Origin: Bacillota bacterium
Lineage (GTDB): Bacteria > Bacillota > Clostridia > Oscillospirales > Ruminococcaceae
Assembly: GCA_023388515.1 (NCBI GenBank)
Contig: JAEWGD010000033.1
Coordinates: forward strand, 1 to 64,000
Reading direction: 5' to 3'
DNA: 64,000 nucleotides
Made by a program: the position numbers and the translations under genes
Notes under the pieces: model-generated
Databases searched by the model: none
Seen by the model: the letters and a program-made list of their open reading frames with translations, nothing else
What the model was told of the DNA's origin: nothing
Shown here: one piece after another, positions 59,926 through 64,000 of the stretch
How the letters are laid out: the number at the start of each line of letters is the position of its first letter
How positions within the stretch are numbered: position 1 is the first letter of the stretch

Positions 59926-61746
59926 ATGTGCGGAATAGTTGGCTATGTTGGTCACAGGGACTGTACAGATGTTCTTGTGAGCGGTTTATCAAAGCTCGAA
60001 TATAGAGGATATGACTCTGCGGGTATTGCTATCTTTGAGAATGGCGAAATCACTGTTGCAAAAACTAAGGGTAGGCTTGCTGACCTTGAAAATAAAATGA
60101 AAGAAACAGGAAAGCCACATGGCCATGCGGGTATTGGACATACAAGATGGGCTACTCATGGCGAACCATCAGATGTTAATTCTCATCCACATGGCGGTGA
60201 GAGGGTTACGATAGTTCATAATGGAATTATTGAGAATTATAAGAAATTAAAGGAATTCTTGATGAGTCAAGGCAGAGTGTTTAAAAGTGCGACTGATACT
60301 GAAGTTGTAGCACAGATGCTTGACTATTATTATGATGGAAACCCTGTTGAGGCTATTGTAAAGACAATGCATGAATTAGAAGGCTCTTTTGCGTTGGGTA
60401 TTGTTTTTCAGGACTTTGCTGATACAATTTTTGCGATACGCAAGGAAAGCCCACTTATTGTCGGCGTTGGGGAGAGCGAAAGCTTTATTGCCTCAGATGT
60501 GCCTGCAATATTAAGATATACCAAGAATTACTACTTGCTTGAGCCAAATGAAATTGCAGTGCTTAGTCCATATTGCACTAAGATTTATGATTTGCATTAC
60601 AAAAAGCTTGATAAAGAGCTGAAAACGGCTGATTGGGATATGGAATCGGCTGAAAAGAATGGCTATGAGCATTATATGCTAAAGGAAATTCATGAACAGC
60701 CAACGGCGATAAAAACAACGATTGCTCCTAGAATTGTTGATGGTATGCCTTGTCTTGAGGAGTGTGGGATTACGCTTGAGGGGATGAGAAATTTTCGTCA
60801 GATTTTCGTTGTGGCTTGTGGTACGGCTATGCATGCTGGAATTGTTGGCGAATATGTAATTGAAAAGCTTGCAAAAGTTCCTGTGATTGTTGATATTGCG
60901 TCAGAGTTTAGATATAGAGATCCGATAGTTTGCGAAGATGACCTTGTTATTGTTATCTCGCAGTCGGGTGAAACTGCTGATAGCCTTGCTGCAATGCGAC
61001 TTGCTAAAAGCTTGGGTGCGAAAACGCTTGCTATTGTTAATGCAAAGGGTAGCTCAATTGCTCGTGAGGCAGATATGCTGATTTATACTCATGCAGGACC
61101 TGAAATTGCTGTTGCGTCAACTAAGGCATATATGGTTCAGATTGCTGTTATGTACCTGTTTGCGTTTGAATTGGCTTATGCAAAGGGCATGATTGATGAG
61201 GAGGAGTGCAAGCGTCTTACTGCACTTTTACAGCAGACTCCACATTTAATTGAAACTATTTTGGAGGATAAAACACAGGAGCAATATGTTGCGGCATCGC
61301 TTATGACTGCTGATAGCTTGTTGTATATAGGTAGAGGGCTTGACTATGCGTTGAGTATGGAAGGCTCGCTGAAATTGAAGGAAATTTCCTATATTCATTC
61401 GGAATCATATGCTGCTGGAGAATTAAAGCATGGCACGATTTCCCTTATTTCAGAGGGAACGCCTGTTATTGCTGTTGCAACACAGTCAAAGCTGATTGAA
61501 AAAACTGTAAGCAATATAAAAGAGGTTAAGGCAAGGGGTGCAAAGGTAACGGTAGTGTGTCGTGAAAGCTATTCGACTGACGACGATGTTGCTGACAATA
61601 GAATAGCAGTGCCTGATATAGATGATATTCTTATGCCAATGCTTGCTGTTGTTCCATTACAGCTTATCGCTTATTATACATCTGTGTTAAAGGGAAATGA
61701 CGTAGATAAGCCTCGTAACCTTGCAAAATCAGTAACAGTAGAATAA
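59926..61746 (+). CDS. glmS: Glutamine-fructose-6-phosphate aminotransferase
   Basis: A 606-residue enzyme that makes glucosamine-6-phosphate, the first committed step to peptidoglycan amino sugars. The N-terminal class II glutaminase starts with the catalytic Cys2 (MCGIVGYVGHRD), with GHTRWATHGEP near residue 70. Two SIS sugar isomerase domains follow (VACGTAMHAGIVGEY near 295, ISQSGETADSLAAMR near 342, and LYIGRGLDYALSMEGSLKLKEISYIHSE near 466). DKPRNLAKSVTVE is the canonical C-terminus. ATG 59926 has GGGGGT seven nt upstream. Confidence 0.98.
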   Translation: MCGIVGYVGHRDCTDVLVSGLSKLEYRGYDSAGIAIFENGEITVAKTKGRLADLENKMKETGKPHGHAGIGHTRWATHGEPSDVNSHPHGGERVTIVHNGIIENYKKLKEFLMSQGRVFKSATDTEVVAQMLDYYYDGNPVEAIVKTMHELEGSFALGIVFQDFADTIFAIRKESPLIVGVGESESFIASDVPAILRYTKNYYLLEPNEIAVLSPYCTKIYDLHYKKLDKELKTADWDMESAEKNGYEHYMLKEIHEQPTAIKTTIAPRIVDGMPCLEECGITLEGMRNFRQIFVVACGTAMHAGIVGEYVIEKLAKVPVIVDIASEFRYRDPIVCEDDLVIVISQSGETADSLAAMRLAKSLGAKTLAIVNAKGSSIAREADMLIYTHAGPEIAVASTKAYMVQIAVMYLFAFELAYAKGMIDEEECKRLTALLQQTPHLIETILEDKTQEQYVAASLMTADSLLYIGRGLDYALSMEGSLKLKEISYIHSESYAAGELKHGTISLISEGTPVIAVATQSKLIEKTVSNIKEVKARGAKVTVVCRESYSTDDDVADNRIAVPDIDDILMPMLAVVPLQLIAYYTSVLKGNDVDKPRNLAKSVTVE

Positions 61747-61778
61747 ATTAGTGCATACAGCTAAAAATTAAAGCTTGC

Positions 61779-61811
61779 ATAAGTATGAGGGCTAATAACC
61801 CTCATACTTAT
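61779..61811 (+). terminator. Terminator of glmS
   Basis: Perfect 13-bp stem ATAAGTATGAGGG/CCCTCATACTTAT (61779-61791/61799-61811), 7-nt loop, followed by ATATTTTA. Confidence 0.85.
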
Positions 61812-61852
61812 ATATTTTAGATAGCTTAACCTAAATTAATGGAGGAATACAG

Positions 61853-63082
61853 ATGAAGCCTAAGCAAAAAACGCTACTCAGCGTTATTACGATAATTTTG
61901 ATGTTTATGTCGGGAATAAGCGTGTTCGCTGATGATGGAACAGAAGAAGTTGAAATCTTTACTTCGGGAGATTACACATACTCGGTCAATGATGGTGGTG
62001 CAACGCTTGCTAGTTATTCAAATTTTACGGAAACTATTATCACTATTCCTCAGGAAATAGACGGATATCCTGTTAAGGGATTGGGCGATAATTTGTTTTA
62101 TTCAAAAACGGATATAGATCCTACAATTTCAAAGGTTATTGCTGAAAAGATTATTATTCCTGCGAGCGTTGAGGAAGTAGGTACGTTTGCTTTTTATGGC
62201 TGTGTGAATGTGAAGGAGTATGAGGTTGCTGAAGATAGCACTACATTTTGTGATGTTGATGGAGTAATGTTTGATAAAAACAAAACTTTGCTTATGGCTT
62301 ATCCTCTTGCGTCAGAGGCAACAGAATATACAGTTGCTGATGGGGTTACATTCATTGATTATGGTGCTTTTTCTAATTGCAAGGCGATTGAAAAGGTTGT
62401 TTTACCAGATTCGCTTGAAACGATTGGTGAATGGGCTTTTGCTAAATGTACAAATTTAAAAGGAATCAGCTTGCCTGATAAAATTACAAAAATTAATAGA
62501 TATACATTCGCTTACTGTGTAAATTTAACGGATATAAAATGGTCCACGTCACTTGAAACACTGGAAAAGGGTGCGTTTGGTGGCTGTACATCACTTACAG
62601 AAATCACTTTGCCAGACTCAATAATAGGAATTGGACAAGGTGTGTTCAGCGACTGTACTGGGCTTACAAAGGTTAATTTGCCTGAAGGTCTTAATACATT
62701 AAATGAGGGTGCATTTTCTGGTTGTACAAGCCTAACTGAAATTGAGTTACCGTCAAAGCTTATAACCATTGGTGAAAAGGCTGTTGGATATAATTATAAT
62801 ATTTCAAAAGAATTGGTTAAGAATGCTAATTTTAAAATTCATGGCAAAACGGGAAGTACTGCACAAACATATGCAAACGAAAATCTTTTTACATTTGTTT
62901 CAACTGGTGCTGTTGAAACACAGCCAATAGTAACGGAAGAAGCTAAAAGCACAGTACCTAACCTTAATTCTGAAGATAATGAGGGTGGGTCTAAAGCGTT
63001 AATTATAGTGCTGTCGGTTGTTGGATTTGTTGTTATAGCAGGTGTTACTGTGGTTATAACAAAGAGAAAAAAGAAAGCGTAG
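61853..63082 (+). CDS. BspA-type leucine-rich repeat surface protein
   Basis: A 409-residue exported protein with a signal peptide (about residues 1-26, ending VFADD). BspA-type LRR_5 repeats cover about 45-320, with units such as GAFSNCKAIEKVVLPDSLETIGEWAF, CTSLTEITLPDSI and CTGLTKVNLPEGLNTLNEGAF. A linker follows, then a C-terminal membrane helix (about 378-402) with a KRKKKA tail that anchors it to the membrane. Such proteins bind host or substrate surfaces. TGGAGGA precedes the ATG. A second copy of the architecture starts 12 nt after the stop. Confidence 0.93.
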   Translation: MKPKQKTLLSVITIILMFMSGISVFADDGTEEVEIFTSGDYTYSVNDGGATLASYSNFTETIITIPQEIDGYPVKGLGDNLFYSKTDIDPTISKVIAEKIIIPASVEEVGTFAFYGCVNVKEYEVAEDSTTFCDVDGVMFDKNKTLLMAYPLASEATEYTVADGVTFIDYGAFSNCKAIEKVVLPDSLETIGEWAFAKCTNLKGISLPDKITKINRYTFAYCVNLTDIKWSTSLETLEKGAFGGCTSLTEITLPDSIIGIGQGVFSDCTGLTKVNLPEGLNTLNEGAFSGCTSLTEIELPSKLITIGEKAVGYNYNISKELVKNANFKIHGKTGSTAQTYANENLFTFVSTGAVETQPIVTEEAKSTVPNLNSEDNEGGSKALIIVLSVVGFVVIAGVTVVITKRKKKA

Positions 63083-63094
63083 GGGAATATTCTG

Positions 63095-64000
63095 ATGAAA
63101 AAAAACATAATGAGAAGTATTCTATCGCTAGCAATGGCTATGATTGTTTTATCATCTTTGGCAATAACCAGCTTTACAGTTTTTGGTGAGAATGTAATAG
63201 ATGGCTCAACAGAAGATGGTTCAACGGCGGAAACAACAGGGGTTGAAGAAGAACAGTATTCGTATAAAGAGTTCATGTATTCAATAACAGATGGACAGAT
63301 TACAATAACTTTATGCAATCCCGAAAGCGTTGAGGTTGTTGTTCCAAGTGAAATTGATGGAAAACCTGTTACAAAAATTGGAGCTAGTGCGTTTTATCAA
63401 TGCTCTGTGCTGACATCGGTTGAGTTGCCAAATACAATTGTGGAAATAGGACAAGAGGCTTTTGTTGGCTGTGTTGAATTAAAAGAAATAAAGTTTCCTG
63501 ATAGCGTTACAATTCTAGGTGCAGGTGCATTTTATGGCTGTAGATCGCTAAAAACGGTTAGTATTCCAGAGGGTATTGAGAATTTGCTTGATAAAACATT
63601 TGGGGAGTGTTACGCTCTTGAGGAGATGATTCTGCCAGAATCACTTGTTTATATTGGGCAAAGTGCATTTACTTTGTGTAATAGCTTAAAAGAAATTAAA
63701 ATCACAAAAAACGTTAGCGTTGTTGCTCCATTAGTATTTGCACAATGTGAAAAGCTTGAGAAAATTTTGGTTGATGAACAGAATGAAACATATTCAAGCG
63801 TTGAGGGAAATCTTTTTAGCAAGGACGGAACAGAGATTGTTGCATATGCAAGTGGAAAAGTAAGCACTGAATATACAATGCCGAACACTGTTACAAAAGT
63901 CGGTGACTATTCGTTTTTTAATTGCAAAAACCTAACAAGTATTAAGATGTCTAATTCATTAGTTGAAATTAGTAATGGTGCGTTTATTGGTTGCACAGGA
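63095..64000 (+). CDS. BspA-type leucine-rich repeat protein (partial, runs off the window)
   Basis: At least 302 residues, cut by the window end. The signal peptide is at about residues 1-32 (MKKNIMRSILSLAMAMIVLSSLA), followed by a Glu/Thr-rich stretch. LRR_5 repeats run from about residue 85 (SAFYQCSVLTSVELPNTIVEIGQEAF, CVELKEIKFPDSV, CRSLKTVSIPEGI) through CKNLTSIKMSNSLVEIS at the edge. GGGGAA precedes the ATG, 12 nt after the preceding LRR gene, so the two are probably cotranscribed. Confidence 0.88.
   Translation, partial: MKKNIMRSILSLAMAMIVLSSLAITSFTVFGENVIDGSTEDGSTAETTGVEEEQYSYKEFMYSITDGQITITLCNPESVEVVVPSEIDGKPVTKIGASAFYQCSVLTSVELPNTIVEIGQEAFVGCVELKEIKFPDSVTILGAGAFYGCRSLKTVSIPEGIENLLDKTFGECYALEEMILPESLVYIGQSAFTLCNSLKEIKITKNVSVVAPLVFAQCEKLEKILVDEQNETYSSVEGNLFSKDGTEIVAYASGKVSTEYTMPNTVTKVGDYSFFNCKNLTSIKMSNSLVEISNGAFIGCTG

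Overview
This is a low-GC chromosomal window from an endospore-forming, anaerobic Firmicute, most likely a Ruminococcus-like member of the Oscillospiraceae/Clostridia. The evidence is spoVAD-spoVAE, pyruvate:ferredoxin oxidoreductase, a Rex-linked AdhE, N-terminal dockerin proteins, a GH5 endoglucanase lipoprotein, and strong AGGAGG-type ribosome binding sites with ATG, GTG and TTG starts. No tRNA, rRNA, CRISPR array, transposase or prophage was seen. The species cannot be named from the sequence.

Layout. 1-3.4 kb: a repeat copy, spoVAD-spoVAE, an anchored hypothetical and an APH-fold kinase. 3.4-7.8 kb: a rex-adhE(-kinase) operon behind a clear Rex operator, and a LysR regulator. 7.9-11.8 kb: repeat copy B, a CAP-domain protein with a half dockerin, and two tandem dockerin paralogues. 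11.9-15.3 kb: a GntR(YtrA-type)-ABC ATPase-permease operon with promoter and operator. 15.4-18.3 kb: ogg, a small membrane protein, and thyA-folA. 18.6-24.4 kb: a chemoreceptor and a four-gene glycan operon (polysaccharide ABC permease, coiled-coil protein, two GT4 glycosyltransferases). 24.5-25.3 kb: a head-to-head pair of repeat copies. 25.3-33.2 kb: aspartokinase, alanine racemase, a YpsA-like SLOG protein, an LCP-like protein, TatD, a diguanylate cyclase, DUF378 and NERD proteins. 33.4-38.1 kb: GH5 lipoprotein, repeat copy D, a PspA cluster, and oadB with a short oadG. 38.6-45.1 kb: a Ca2+-type P-ATPase, a MazF-like toxin, two lipoproteins and metG. 45.2-49.3 kb: a candidate small RNA and pyruvate:ferredoxin oxidoreductase. 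49.7-55.3 kb: an EAL phosphodiesterase and a three-gene cluster with SpoIID-like and peptidoglycan-binding domains. 55.4-64 kb: SRP RNA, TPR protein, dnaX, ybaB, recR, a GNAT protein, glmS, and two BspA-type leucine-rich repeat proteins, the second cut by the window end.

Themes. Redox and fermentation control: Rex has a near-consensus site before its own operon and a 12-of-14 match before the oxidoreductase gene. Between metG and that gene lies a compact, promoter- and terminator-bounded candidate sRNA with a CU-rich anti-Shine-Dalgarno stretch. Cell surface: dockerins, CAP, LRR, SpoIID/peptidoglycan-binding proteins, glycan export and cell-wall precursor genes (alr, glmS). c-di-GMP: one synthase and one phosphodiesterase.

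The least explained material is non-coding. A roughly 390-bp dispersed repeat is present as four large copies plus fragments; its internal hairpins keep their pairing while the arm sequence changes. There are also three clusters of a TTTCAACA motif.
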